Positions 26,720-36,365 of a stretch of 55,373 nucleotides of DNA are shown piece by piece. The stretch covers positions 1-55,373 of the forward strand of contig JAAWAC010000030.1 of NCBI GenBank assembly GCA_022791975.1, given 5' to 3'. This DNA is from Lachnospiraceae bacterium (GTDB lineage: Bacteria; Bacillota; Clostridia; Lachnospirales; Lachnospiraceae). A program made the translations under genes and the position numbers. Positions within the stretch are counted from its first letter, which is position 1. Each line of letters begins with the position of its first letter. Under the pieces are notes generated by a model, which saw only the letters and a program-made list of their open reading frames with translations, searched no databases and had not been told where the DNA came from.

Positions 26720-27538
26720 ATGAAAATAAGACGAATCAAGGTAACGACCATCATAGCCTTTGTAGTGATATTTATGGCAATTTTAATGGCCTTCTTCCCC
26801 TCTCTGTTTGCAACCCACGATCCCCTGGAAATGGATATGGTAAATAAACTCCAGGGGCCCTCAGCAGCCCATTGGCTGGGCACAGATGAGTATGGTCGGG
26901 ATCTGTGGTCCAGAATTGTATATGGGGCCAAGACCACCATGTCTGTGGGTTTTGGTTCCGCGGCTCTGGCGGCTCTTATGGGGATTCCGGTGGGGCTGAT
27001 TACCGGCTGGTTCGGCGGCATTACGGACAATATTATCACCCGGTTTATGGATGCCTGCCAGGCATTCCCCTCCTTTTTGCTGGCCATTTTGATTATCACC
27101 ATTATGGAGCCCTCAGCCGGATCTCTCATGCTGACGATTTCCATTGTAAGCTTTCCCATTTTTGCCAGGATTGTCCGCAGCAATGTGCTGTCCCTGAAAA
27201 AGCGGGAATTTGTGGAGGCCACAAGAGCTTTTGGTGCAGGGCAACTGTATATTATGTTTCGAACCATACTGCCCAACTGTATATCCGCCATTACCGTTGA
27301 GTTTTCTCTGCTGACAGCCACGGCTATTTTGTCAGAGGCCGGTATGAGCTTTCTGGGACTGGGAATCCAACCGCCGGAGCCGGCCTGGGGTTCCATGCTG
27401 TTTTATGCCAACCAATATCTGAATCAGTCTATTGTGTATATGTTGATCCCCACCTTTACCATTTTCCTGGTGGTACTGAGCGTGAACGTGTTTGGGGATG
27501 CCCTTCGGGACTGGTTTGATCCCATGAAACTGAAATAG
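26720..27538 (+). CDS. ABC importer permease, DppC/OppC type
   Basis: 272 residues, six helices. Family features are HWLGTDEYGRDLWSR near the N-terminus, the EAA loop around VEATRAFGAGQLYIMF, and SEAGMSFLGLGIQPPEPAWG. It lies 15 bp after the first permease with AGAGGGGG as ribosome site. Partners: the preceding permease and the two ATPases that follow. Confidence 0.93.
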   Translation: MKIRRIKVTTIIAFVVIFMAILMAFFPSLFATHDPLEMDMVNKLQGPSAAHWLGTDEYGRDLWSRIVYGAKTTMSVGFGSAALAALMGIPVGLITGWFGGITDNIITRFMDACQAFPSFLLAILIITIMEPSAGSLMLTISIVSFPIFARIVRSNVLSLKKREFVEATRAFGAGQLYIMFRTILPNCISAITVEFSLLTATAILSEAGMSFLGLGIQPPEPAWGSMLFYANQYLNQSIVYMLIPTFTIFLVVLSVNVFGDALRDWFDPMKLK

Positions 27539-27548
27539 GAGGCGGCGG

Positions 27549-28526
27549 ATGAGTATCTTAAAGGTAAAAGATTTAGAAACCCATTTCTTTTCCAAAAAGG
27601 GCGTGGCCAAGGCCGTGGATAAGGTAAGCTTTGAACTGAAGGAGGGAGAGATTCTCGGAATTGTGGGAGAATCCGGCTGCGGAAAGAGCGTCACCTCCCT
27701 GTCCATTCTGCGCCTTATTATGAGCCCGCCGGGAAAGATTGTGGGAGGAGAAATTCAATTTGAGGGAAGAAATCTTCTGGAGCTGTCAGAAAAAGAGATG
27801 ACAGAGATCCGGGGAAATAAAATATCCATGATCTTTCAGGAGCCTATGACCTCCTTAAATCCCCTGTTCACTGTGGGAAAACAGATTATGGAGCCATTGA
27901 TGCAGCACCGGGGAATGAATAAGCGTCAGGCCCGGGCTGAGGCCATTGAAATGCTGCGGGCTGTGGGCATCCCATCCCCAGAAAAGCGGGTGGATGTATA
28001 TCCCAATGCCATGTCAGGAGGCATGCGGCAGCGGGTCATGATAGCAATGGCCCTGTGCTGTCACCCTAAAGTCCTGATTGCCGATGAGCCCACCACAGCA
28101 TTGGATGTGACCATACAGGCCCAGATCCTGGAGCTTATTAAAAAACTGCGGGATGAGATGGGGACTTCCATTTTGATGATCACCCATGATCTGGGTGTGG
28201 TGGCGGAACTGTGTGACAGAGCCATTGTGATGTATTGCGGAAAGGTTATTGAGTCCGGGACTGTGGAGGAAATTTTTAAGAGACCTGTACATCCCTATAC
28301 CAAGGGCTTGCTCCAGGCCATTCCAAAGCTGTCAGATGACAAGGAAAAGCTTTATAATATCCGGGGGTCTGTTCCCAATCTGCGAAACCTGCCCAAGGGC
28401 TGTTCCTTTGCTGAGCGCTGTGATTTTTGTGAACAGCGATGCCGGGAAGAGGTGCCAGAGGAGTCTTACGTGAGTGAGGGTCATATGGTGCGCTGCTTCA
28501 GAAATGAGGGAAGAGAAAATGGCTGA
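27549..28526 (+). CDS. ABC importer ATPase, DppD/OppD type
   Basis: 325 residues. Walker [10 protein letters not shown]-loop [12 protein letters not shown], signature SGGMRQR, Walker [13 protein letters not shown], switch ITHDLG. The C-terminal extension has the four-cysteine region of the family ([14 protein letters not shown]). ATG 27549 follows AGGAGG. It overlaps the second ATPase gene by 8 bp. Confidence 0.94.
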   Translation: MSILKVKDLETHFFSKKGVAKAVDKVSFELKEGEILGIVGESGCGKSVTSLSILRLIMSPPGKIVGGEIQFEGRNLLELSEKEMTEIRGNKISMIFQEPMTSLNPLFTVGKQIMEPLMQHRGMNKRQARAEAIEMLRAVGIPSPEKRVDVYPNAMSGGMRQRVMIAMALCCHPKVLIADEPTTALDVTIQAQILELIKKLRDEMGTSILMITHDLGVVAELCDRAIVMYCGKVIESGTVEEIFKRPVHPYTKGLLQAIPKLSDDKEKLYNIRGSVPNLRNLPKGCSFAERCDFCEQRCREEVPEESYVSEGHMVRCFRNEGRENG

Positions 28527-29511
28527 GAATGTACTGGTAAAATTGGACAATGTGAAAAAGTATTTTCCCGTAAAAGAGGGCTTTCAGACCCGGTATTTAA
28601 AGGCACTGGACGGAATCTCCCTGGAGATCCGCAAGGGAGAGACCATGGGGCTGGTGGGGGAGTCAGGCTGTGGAAAGTCTACGCTGGGGAGAGTGCTGTT
28701 GCGCCTTCTGGAAAAAACAGAGGGAAGTGTATACTTTAACGATAAAGATGTCTATGGAATCAAGAATAAAGAGTTGATACAGCTGCGCCGATCCATGCAG
28801 ATTATTTTTCAGGACCCGCTGGCTTCCCTAAATCCCAAAATGCGTATCCGGCAGATTGTGGAGGAACCTCTGCGCTTTCACAGCAAACAAATGGGGATTA
28901 ACTTTCACGATAAAGCCATGGTGCGAAAAATGGTGGATGAGGTGCTCACCACAGTGGGATTGTCTCCGGAGGTGGCGGAGCGCTATCCCCACGAGTTTTC
29001 CGGAGGACAGCAGCAGCGAATTGGTATTGCCCGGGCGCTGATTTTAAAACCCAGTTTCCTTGTATGCGATGAGATGGTATCTGCGTTGGATGTGTCGGTG
29101 CAGGCCCAGGTGCTGAATCTGATGCAGGATTTAAAAAGAGAATATCAGTTGACATTTCTTTTTATATCACATAATCTATCAGTAGTGAAACACATCTGCG
29201 ATCGGATCGCGGTGATGTATCTGGGAAAAATAGTGGAAATTGCTGACAAGCGAACCTTGTTTGAAAATCCCTTACATCCCTATACAAAGGCGCTGATTTC
29301 GTCCATTCCCATCCCGGACCCGGACAGAAGAAGGAACAGAATCCTTATGGAAGGGGATTTGCCAAGTCCTTTAAATCCGCCGGCAGGGTGTAGGTGCCAT
29401 ACCAGATGTGTGGAGTGTCAGGAATCTTGCAGCAGCGAAGAGCCTATGCTCCGTGAAATAGAAGCCGGACATTTCGTTGCCTGCCATGTGGTAACAGGAG
29501 GAAAATCATGA
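28519..29511 (+). CDS. ABC importer ATPase, DppF/OppF type
   Basis: 330 residues from ATG 28519, which overlaps the previous stop and gives the usual [18 protein letters not shown] opening. Walker [11 protein letters not shown]-loop IFQDPLASLNP, signature SGGQQQR, Walker B FLVCDEMVSALD (Met in place of Pro after DE), switch ISHNLS. C-terminal Cys-rich extension present. Forms the ATPase heterodimer with the preceding subunit. Confidence 0.94.
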   Translation: MAENVLVKLDNVKKYFPVKEGFQTRYLKALDGISLEIRKGETMGLVGESGCGKSTLGRVLLRLLEKTEGSVYFNDKDVYGIKNKELIQLRRSMQIIFQDPLASLNPKMRIRQIVEEPLRFHSKQMGINFHDKAMVRKMVDEVLTTVGLSPEVAERYPHEFSGGQQQRIGIARALILKPSFLVCDEMVSALDVSVQAQVLNLMQDLKREYQLTFLFISHNLSVVKHICDRIAVMYLGKIVEIADKRTLFENPLHPYTKALISSIPIPDPDRRRNRILMEGDLPSPLNPPAGCRCHTRCVECQESCSSEEPMLREIEAGHFVACHVVTGGKS

Positions 29512-29948
29512 GGATCGAGGAAGTTAAGGAAAACAAAAAGCAATATTTGGACTTGCTGCTTATTGCGGACGAGCAGGAGGATATGATTGACCGGTATCTG
29601 GAAAAAGGAGATATGTACGCCCTCTGGGATGAAGGGGTTCAGGGAGTCTGCGTGGTAACAGTAGATGGGACAACCTGTGAGATTAAGAATATTGCCGTTG
29701 TAGAGTCTGCCCGGGGAAAGGGCTATGGAAAGAAAATGGTGGAGTTTGTGGCTGCGCATTACAGGGAGAAATGCCACACGCTCCTTGTGGGAACAGGGGA
29801 CAGCCCCTTGACAGTTCCCTTTTATAAGCGCTGCGGGTTTGTCTTGTCCCATCGCATAGAAAATTTCTTTACGGATAACTACGACCACCCTATTTATGAG
29901 GCCGGCGTGTTATTAAAGGATATGGTATATCTGAAAATGGATATTTAG
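29508..29948 (+). CDS. GNAT family N-acetyltransferase
   Basis: 146 residues. The acetyl-CoA motif A reads IAVVESARGKGYGKKMV (R/Q-x-x-G-x-G/A), followed by the YKRCGF region. It starts on the ATGA overlap with the ATPase gene, so it is translationally coupled to the importer. Substrate unknown: an amino sugar or small amine is plausible from context. Confidence 0.85.
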   Translation: MRIEEVKENKKQYLDLLLIADEQEDMIDRYLEKGDMYALWDEGVQGVCVVTVDGTTCEIKNIAVVESARGKGYGKKMVEFVAAHYREKCHTLLVGTGDSPLTVPFYKRCGFVLSHRIENFFTDNYDHPIYEAGVLLKDMVYLKMDI

Positions 29949-29964
29949 AAAATGTATTTGTTAG

Positions 29965-29999
29965 GCCCGGGGAAAAGTACGGGTAGCCTTTCCCGGGGC
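29965..29999 (+). promoter_or_regulatory. intercistronic hairpin upstream of NagB-like gene
   Basis: Stem GCCCGGGGAAA/TTTCCCGGGGC with one G-G mismatch and a 13-nt loop. It is followed by an A-rich stretch, not T, so it is unlikely to be a strong terminator; attenuation or mRNA processing is more likely. Confidence 0.5.
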
Positions 30000-30034
30000 T
30001 GCAAAAATAAATCAAAAGAAAAGAGGGTAAACAC

Positions 30035-31003
30035 ATGAGAAAAAACAACTATGAATTTGATTTTGCGCCGGCCTTCTGGCTTCCTTCCAGAGATCCGGAG
30101 GTTCTGGACAAAGTGCGGAACATAAAGCGGGAGGACATGGAGTACACCAATGAGAACGGTTTTAGCGTGCGGGTAGTGTTGGACCCTAAGCTTGTCATGG
30201 TGCAGGATGTGTTCCACCGGATTTATATGAGTGATGTGACAGACACTCATCTCACCATGATTTTTCCCAACCAGTGGCCAGATGCCTACCAGGCCATTGC
30301 AGAGATGATCAACAAATATAATGTAAGCTGTCGCAATGTAGATGCCTTTGCCATGGATGAGTGGGCAGATGCAGACGGAAACGTGGCGCCTCTAACCTAT
30401 GGAGCCGGACTGGGATATTCCTTCCGCACCCATTTTTATGGAAATATTCGGGAGGACTTGCGGCCGGATGTGGAGCACTGGCATGTATTTACCAATGAAA
30501 ACAAGGGGGACAATGTCTATTCCTCCATTATCGAGGAGGTGGGCGGCGGCGGCGCCGACGTGGTGTACTCTGCCACTGGCTGGCCGGGACATACAGCCTT
30601 TATTGACCCGGGTGTGGAGGAATTCCACGCGGATTCCCTGGAGGAATTCTGTAAATTAGGTTCCCGGATCACCACGGAGAGTCCTTTGACCATCTGCGAG
30701 AATTCCCTCTTTGCGCCTATGGGAGCCTCGGGAGACGTATGGGCGGTTCCTCCCAAGGCGGCCACCATCGGACCTCGGGATATTGTAAATGCCAGAGAGC
30801 GGTTTGAGGTGCACAACTTTGTGAATCCAGGAGGAGATTCCTGGCAGCGGATGATTTCCAGAATCGAGCTCTACGGACCCATTTCCATGGAGTGCCCCGC
30901 CTCCATTATGCGTCTGGGAAAAGGAACCTGCTATGTGAGTGAGGCCATTGCAAAGCCCTTTGGCAGCTGGACAAACGGGATTGCAGATGCAGATTTGTTT
31001 TAA
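30035..31003 (+). CDS. NagB/glucosamine-6-phosphate deaminase superfamily protein, divergent
   Basis: 322 residues. NagB layout: AFAMDEWADADG (Asp108 matches the proton-abstracting Asp of NagB), then GYSFRTHFYGNI. The active-site loop reads TGWPGHTAFIDPG; in NagB this is GNDGHIAFNEPG, so His186 is kept, but the preceding catalytic Asp is Pro and the Glu is Asp. The C-terminal part contains IGPRDIVNA and ISRIELYGPISME. ATG 30035 has AAGAGGG upstream. It lies between an importer operon and the propeller protein, which suggests work on an imported amino sugar or other sugar phosphate. Canonical deaminase activity is doubtful. A broken relative lies at 54906-55151. Confidence 0.78.
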   Translation: MRKNNYEFDFAPAFWLPSRDPEVLDKVRNIKREDMEYTNENGFSVRVVLDPKLVMVQDVFHRIYMSDVTDTHLTMIFPNQWPDAYQAIAEMINKYNVSCRNVDAFAMDEWADADGNVAPLTYGAGLGYSFRTHFYGNIREDLRPDVEHWHVFTNENKGDNVYSSIIEEVGGGGADVVYSATGWPGHTAFIDPGVEEFHADSLEEFCKLGSRITTESPLTICENSLFAPMGASGDVWAVPPKAATIGPRDIVNARERFEVHNFVNPGGDSWQRMISRIELYGPISMECPASIMRLGKGTCYVSEAIAKPFGSWTNGIADADLF

Positions 31004-31041
31004 ATTAGCAAATAGAACCTAGGAAGGGATAGGGCAGGAGC

Positions 31042-32511
31042 ATGAAGGCAGTGAGGATTGGAAATCGCAGAGAGGTTTGTTGGGATGAGTTCCTTTTGGA
31101 AGAGGCGAAGGGAATTCAGGTACAGATGCATCGTCCGGAGTTTCGCAATGTGGCTTTGGAGTGCGATGCGCCCTGGGAGGGCAATGTGTGTGGCTATTTT
31201 ACACTGATTCCGGATGAGACACAATTTCGTCTGTATTATCGGGGAGACCAGCTGGATGTGGATAATGACGGGGTATGTAAGCCTTCCCACAAGACCATGT
31301 ACTGCTATGCCGAGAGTAAGGATGGGAAGACCTTTCATCGGGTGCCGGTGAACGAGATTTCCTTCTGGGGCCGTAAGGATAACAATATTATATCCGATGG
31401 GGTCCGAGACAATATGTATGTTTTTCGGGATTCCAATCCCAGCTGCCCGCCGGATGCCCGCTATAAGGGCCTGGCTGAAGCAGATGATGTACTCTGGTAT
31501 TATAAAAGCCAGGATGGCATGCATTTTACAAAAGAGCGAGTCCTGGCAGATGACGGCGCCTACGACTCCCTGAATGTGATTTTCTGGGATGAGGAGACAG
31601 AGCAATATTTTTTCTTTTACCGGGGACTTCACGGGGAAAACGCTCCCAAAGGCAAGTGGAGTGGAAAGGAATGGCGCAGCATGCACACCACCATTATCCG
31701 GGATGTCCGGGTGCGCACCTCCAAAGATTTTGAAAATTGGTCCGAACCCAGACTCATTCAGTTTGACCCGGAGCGGGAGGACACGGAGCTTTATACCAAC
31801 CAGATACAGAAATATTATCGGGCAAGGCATATGTTCTTAGGGTTTCCCACCCGCTATGTGGATCGCTACCAGGACGCCCAGAATTTCAACCACTTGCCGG
31901 ACTGGAAGCATCGCCAGAAGCTAATCCGAAACTGGGGACGCAGCGGTACAGCCATGACAGACGCCATGATTATGACCTCCCGGGACGGCTTTACCTTCCG
32001 CCGCACGGAGGAGGCGTTTTTGACCCCGGGAATTGAGAGAACTTGCAACTGGTATTATGGAGATTGCTACCTCTGCTATGGCATGGCGGAGACGGCCTCC
32101 GATATTCCCGGGGCGCCCAGGGAGATTTCCCTGTATATGGGGCAGGATTACCGGGTCAATCCGGTGAAGCTTTGCCGCTATGCCATCCGTCTGGACGGAT
32201 TCTTTTCCTGGCACTGTGATTATGAACCGGGGAAGGCCGTGACGAAGCCTCTGATTTTTGCGGGCAATTCCCTGGAGATCAACTTTGCCACCTCGGCGGC
32301 AGGATATGTGCAGATCCGCCTGCTGGACGGGGAGGGGAATTTCCTGGAGGGCTATGACTCGGGACGGCTTTTCGGAGATAGCGTGGATCGGGCCGTGGAT
32401 TTCCAAAAGCCCTTGGCAGAACTTGCAGGAAAGGAAATCCGCATGGAGGTCTCCATGCGGGACGGAGAGCTATATGCATTTCAGTTTACGGAAATGCCGG
32501 CCATTTGCTAG
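31042..32511 (+). CDS. putative five-bladed beta-propeller glycosidase-like protein, copy A
   Basis: 489 residues, no signal peptide, so cytoplasmic. Propeller-like N-terminal two thirds with repeated DG-K/M-x-F and W-SEP motifs (AESKDGKTFHRV, KSQDGMHFTKE, SKDFENWSEP, SRDGFTFRRTEEAFL) as in GH32/43/130-type and sialidase-like propellers. The C-terminal beta-sandwich (about 370-489) begins LDGFFSWHCDYEPG and ends LYAFQFTEMPAI. The catalytic acids cannot be named with confidence. It ends the first importer operon. The protein at 42161-43630 is a close paralogue (roughly nine residues in ten identical by eye). Likely role: breaking down an imported oligosaccharide. Confidence 0.75.
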   Translation: MKAVRIGNRREVCWDEFLLEEAKGIQVQMHRPEFRNVALECDAPWEGNVCGYFTLIPDETQFRLYYRGDQLDVDNDGVCKPSHKTMYCYAESKDGKTFHRVPVNEISFWGRKDNNIISDGVRDNMYVFRDSNPSCPPDARYKGLAEADDVLWYYKSQDGMHFTKERVLADDGAYDSLNVIFWDEETEQYFFFYRGLHGENAPKGKWSGKEWRSMHTTIIRDVRVRTSKDFENWSEPRLIQFDPEREDTELYTNQIQKYYRARHMFLGFPTRYVDRYQDAQNFNHLPDWKHRQKLIRNWGRSGTAMTDAMIMTSRDGFTFRRTEEAFLTPGIERTCNWYYGDCYLCYGMAETASDIPGAPREISLYMGQDYRVNPVKLCRYAIRLDGFFSWHCDYEPGKAVTKPLIFAGNSLEINFATSAAGYVQIRLLDGEGNFLEGYDSGRLFGDSVDRAVDFQKPLAELAGKEIRMEVSMRDGELYAFQFTEMPAIC

Positions 32512-32529
32512 GTGCTAGGTGCTAGATAG

Positions 32530-32560
32530 ACCGCAGGGTTATTTTAACCCTGCGGTTTTT
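32530..32560 (+). terminator. intrinsic terminator of the first importer operon
   Basis: Eleven-base-pair stem ACCGCAGGGTT/AACCCTGCGGT, 5-nt loop, then TTTTT. It overlaps the last codons of the convergent response-regulator gene. Confidence 0.9.
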
Positions 32561-34125
32561 CGGTATTCCAGGGGAGTGACCCCCACCGCATGCTTAAAGA
32601 CATAATTAAAGTATTTGGGGTTGCTGTAGCCAATCTCATCACTGATTTCAAAGACCTTTTTGCCGGTGCCAAGGAGAAGCGTTTTGGCCTGGGCGATACG
32701 CTCTCCGTTGAGATAGGCATTAAAACTGATACCCTCCTCCTTGTGAAACAGCTGACAAAAATAAATCTTGGACAATCCCACATGGAGGCTGACAGTATCC
32801 AGAGAAAGGCCGGAATCCCCCAGGTGCTCATGGATATAGGACTTGGCCATGGAAATAAGATGGTTTTTGCTTTTGTTGCGCTGCTGCATGAGCACATCCA
32901 GAAGTCTCTCACAGGTTTTTCCCAGAACATTTTTTACGGCTTCCTGTGAGGCTGTGTCAAAAATACAGGCAATGGTGCCTGGATAATTTACCGAATTCCA
33001 GGGATATGCACCGGACTGGAAGCAGAGGCCGGACAGCTGGGAGAGGAGCTCTAAGGAGAACTCCCGCAACTGCTCCAGCTCTGTTTCCCCACAGAGCTTG
33101 TCAAGGAGGGCGCGAAATTCCTGACGGCGAAAGGTCTGAGCATATTCCACCAGAGTCTCCAGGATCTGTTGAACAGACGTATCACAGGAGGGCGTCAGCT
33201 GCCCAATATTGCGGTAATTCACAATCCCCTGGAAGCTGTCATCTCTCAGGCGCCTGGAAAGCCGGGCCTGCTCCGCAGAGCGGTAGAGATCGGAAAGCTG
33301 TTCCACCGGACTTCCCATATAGGCGGAGAAGCCTGCCTGAAAATAAAAGCGGGTTTCCTCCAAAAGCTTCTCCAGCATGGCTTCCATGCGCTCGTCACCC
33401 CGGTCAAAGGACCAGTTTGCCAGGCAGTACAGGCAGTCATCCACACCAAAGCAGGAAAAAATGCGGAAGCCATTGGAGAGAAAGGTGGTCTCACACATTT
33501 TTTTAAAGGCTGTGGGGAAGGCAGCACCGCCCAGGTCCCCGGAAGGTTCTTCCTCCAGATAAATCAGGACAGCCCCGTAATATTGGTTGGGAAAGCTTAG
33601 GGATAGCAGCTCAAACTGCTTTAGAATTTTGGCCTCTCCGCCCTCAGGAGGACGGGTGAAGAGCTGTGTCACACAGCGCTCCTGGAGAAGTCCCTGATTT
33701 TCCGTTAATAGTTCGCTTAAGGCCTGCTGGGTGCGGTAGCGGCGACGCATCTGGGTAAAGCGATCCACAGCGTGACGCAGGCTTGCGTTAATCTCGGCGG
33801 GAACAATGGGTTTGGCCAGGAGATCGATGGCGCCTACATTGACAGAGTCCCGCACATTGTCAAAATCCCCGTAGCCGGTAATAACCAGGATGCACACATC
33901 CCGGTTCATGGCCACAAATTCTTTTGCTAGCTCCAGACCGGAGATAATAGGGATATTAATGTCCATCACAACAATCTTGGGCCGGTGAAGCTGATACAGT
34001 TCCCGGGCAGTTTCGCTGTCCCCGGCTTCGCAGGAGAGCCGAAGCCCCAGATTCTCCCAGAGAATCACATCCCGCAGGTAATCCCGGATACTCACGTCGT
34101 CATCAATTAGCATTACATCAATCAT
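32539..34125 (-). CDS. response regulator with AraC-type DNA-binding domain (YesN-like)
   Basis: 528 residues. Receiver domain 1-120: LIDDD acidic pocket, phospho-acceptor Asp55 in VVMDINIP, TGYGD and LLAKP. A long middle region of unknown fold follows, then an AraC helix-turn-helix pair at about 425-525 (HVGLSKIYFCQLFHKEEGISFNAYL and IGYSNPKYFNYVFKHAVGVTPLEYR). ATG 34125 has AAGGAGA upstream and overlaps the kinase gene by 8 bp. It probably activates one or both flanking importer operons. Confidence 0.94.
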   Translation of the reverse strand: MIDVMLIDDDVSIRDYLRDVILWENLGLRLSCEAGDSETARELYQLHRPKIVVMDINIPIISGLELAKEFVAMNRDVCILVITGYGDFDNVRDSVNVGAIDLLAKPIVPAEINASLRHAVDRFTQMRRRYRTQQALSELLTENQGLLQERCVTQLFTRPPEGGEAKILKQFELLSLSFPNQYYGAVLIYLEEEPSGDLGGAAFPTAFKKMCETTFLSNGFRIFSCFGVDDCLYCLANWSFDRGDERMEAMLEKLLEETRFYFQAGFSAYMGSPVEQLSDLYRSAEQARLSRRLRDDSFQGIVNYRNIGQLTPSCDTSVQQILETLVEYAQTFRRQEFRALLDKLCGETELEQLREFSLELLSQLSGLCFQSGAYPWNSVNYPGTIACIFDTASQEAVKNVLGKTCERLLDVLMQQRNKSKNHLISMAKSYIHEHLGDSGLSLDTVSLHVGLSKIYFCQLFHKEEGISFNAYLNGERIAQAKTLLLGTGKKVFEISDEIGYSNPKYFNYVFKHAVGVTPLEYRKTAGLK

Positions 34126-35929
34126 GGGAAATCTCCTTATGCAACGGCAGGGCCAGAGTTATTTTGGTGTAGTCGCCCACTTCACTTTCCAGAGCGAGGC
34201 CATATTCTTTGCCGTATTTGTTCTTAATGCGGTGTTCCACATTGTAAAGCCCATAGTGCTTGTGTTCTTTCATAGGGGGATAGGTACGTAAGTGCTCACG
34301 CAGGGCGTCCAGATCCTCCGGAAGAATGCCGATACCATTATCCTCCACAAAGATGGTGAGCCTTTGCTGGTCTTCCTCAGCAAGGACAGAGATTGTCACC
34401 TGGCCGTCGTCCCGCCAGTCAGAGAAGCCATGAATCACGGCATTTTCCACCAGGGGTTGAAGAGTCAGACGAAGAACCTTAAAACCTCGCCATTCCTCTG
34501 GCACCTGGTCCTCCAGGTGAAATGCCTTTCCCCTTCCCAGATTCTGAATTTTGAGATAATACTGAATCATCGCAATCTCATTGGAAAGGGGGATCTCCTG
34601 GTTGCCTTTGGAGAGGGCCAGCTTAAAGAAATTGCCTAGGGAGAGGATCAAATTTTCGGCTTTTTCCATGTCTTTTTGACGAATAATCCAGAGAGCAGAA
34701 TTTAAGGTGTTATAGAGGAGATGGGGATTGATCTGGGACTGCATCAGTTGCAGCTCCAGATTTTGTTTTTCCGCAGCATCCCGCTCCTGGGTGCGATAAA
34801 AATTTTCTACCTGTTCCAGCATTTCATTGATTTTAACACCCAGATAAGCGATCTCATCGTGTTGATCCGTCTCAAAACGGGCGGACAGATCGCCCTCGTT
34901 GACCTTTTGCACCATGCTCTTTAAGCGCACCAGAGATTTGGTCAGAGTTTTGGAGCTGAACCAGGACAGAAATATGGTGAGGGCCACGGCCATCAGGGTA
35001 AAATAGATGGCCTTTTCTGTGTACTGGGAGACAGCAGAGTCCCGGTCCAGCATATTTTCTTCAATGGGGCATACAAGCCAGGAGGCGCCGCCGGACAGAC
35101 GGTAGAGAAAGGCTTCGCTTCCATCAGGCAGGAGGGCAATAGGCGATGACCCAGGGGAATCATAGGCCAATAAATCTTTCATATAGGGAATGGCTTCCCC
35201 CACGGAGGAGGAGCGAGTGGCGGAGATAATCGTGCCATCACTGCGGACCACGAAAAGGGAGGAGGGAAGATTTTTAAAAATATGCTCCAGGCTGGATTGC
35301 TTTAAACCCACCACCACCACACCGATTTTTTCCAGCGTGGATGCCTCATAGAGAAAGCGCATGCCTACCAGGCAGTGGCCGGAAATGCCGTTGCCCTGAA
35401 AGGAGACCGCATCAAACCAGCAGGTGGGGACATAGCTGTCCAAAACGGTGATTCCGGCAGTTTCCATGGTGCTGACACAGTCTGCAAAACTTTGATAGGG
35501 CAGGTATTCCGGGGAAAGAGAGCAAATGGAATGGCCATTTTTCAGGTAGATATTGATAAATTGGATGGAGGAGGTTTTGCTGGCAGCAGAGGTAGAGATC
35601 ACCGTATTCATGGTGGCGGTGAGCTGTGCGTTAGCCTCAACGCGTGTCTCCTCATGCAGTGGCTCCAGAGAGCTCAAGGTATTCAGGGATGGGCTTCGGG
35701 TAATTTGCGTGGTTAAGTTTTGGACGGTTTCCAGGGTGGTATTTAGCTGGCTGCGGATGCTCTCCACATTTCGGATCAGAAGCTTGCGCTCCAGCTTGGA
35801 AAAAGTATTGGAGGACAGTTGCCAGAGGCTTAAGGTAATGAGCAGGGTCATGGCCAAAATAAGCACGGAGGTCACCAGGATTATTTTTTGTGTAAAGGTA
35901 AGCTTTAAATTCCGAATTCTGTGGGGCAT
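34118..35929 (-). CDS. sensor histidine kinase (YesM/LytS-type His kinase)
   Basis: 603 residues from ATG 35929 (AAAGGAG upstream, giving MPHRIRNLKL). Helix about 15-40, an extracellular sensor region about 40-300, a second helix about 305-325 and a HAMP linker. The kinase box is QSQINPHLLYNTLNSALW with the phospho-His in NPH, and an HATPase domain carries VEDNGIGI. First gene of a two-gene operon with the AraC-type regulator and divergent from the second importer, so it probably senses the extracellular substrate of that importer. Confidence 0.94.
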   Translation of the reverse strand: MPHRIRNLKLTFTQKIILVTSVLILAMTLLITLSLWQLSSNTFSKLERKLLIRNVESIRSQLNTTLETVQNLTTQITRSPSLNTLSSLEPLHEETRVEANAQLTATMNTVISTSAASKTSSIQFINIYLKNGHSICSLSPEYLPYQSFADCVSTMETAGITVLDSYVPTCWFDAVSFQGNGISGHCLVGMRFLYEASTLEKIGVVVVGLKQSSLEHIFKNLPSSLFVVRSDGTIISATRSSSVGEAIPYMKDLLAYDSPGSSPIALLPDGSEAFLYRLSGGASWLVCPIEENMLDRDSAVSQYTEKAIYFTLMAVALTIFLSWFSSKTLTKSLVRLKSMVQKVNEGDLSARFETDQHDEIAYLGVKINEMLEQVENFYRTQERDAAEKQNLELQLMQSQINPHLLYNTLNSALWIIRQKDMEKAENLILSLGNFFKLALSKGNQEIPLSNEIAMIQYYLKIQNLGRGKAFHLEDQVPEEWRGFKVLRLTLQPLVENAVIHGFSDWRDDGQVTISVLAEEDQQRLTIFVEDNGIGILPEDLDALREHLRTYPPMKEHKHYGLYNVEHRIKNKYGKEYGLALESEVGDYTKITLALPLHKEISHD

Positions 35930-36250
35930 GGCATGCTCCTTTCCCGATGGAGATGGTGAAAATGGTGATATCATTATATTCCTCCCCCAAAAATACCGCA
36001 AGTAGCCGTGGAAAAAGTTCTGAATATTTTGGAAGAAATCTGAATGCTTTGGAATTGCAGTGTGGAAAAAAACTTGCTTTTCCAGAACAAAAGAGACAAA
36101 TCCCCTGATTTTGATTTGGTAAAAATGCCCAAATAAGGTAAAATATTAGGGAATATAATGGTCATAACAGAGAAAAAATCCAATAAGAAGGCGGAATATT
36201 CCAAAAACACAAGATTAATGCCGATATCTTTTTGACTTTCCTCGAAGGAA

Positions 36251-36278
36251 TTGACTTTGGAAAGATTTCAGATAAAAT
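36251..36278 (+). promoter_or_regulatory. promoter of the second importer operon
   Basis: TTGACT at 36251-36256, 16-bp spacer, TAAAAT at 36273-36278. It sits in the 436-bp divergent gap 35930-36365, which otherwise shows only AT-rich sequence and a second TTGACTTT at about 36231 that could be part of a direct-repeat regulator site. Confidence 0.65.
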
Positions 36279-36365
36279 GAAAATTATAGGACAAAAACTG
36301 CAGTATTGTTTGAAAAGATGTTACTTTAGTGTAAAAAGAGTGAGAGGATTTATGGAGGGAAACGA

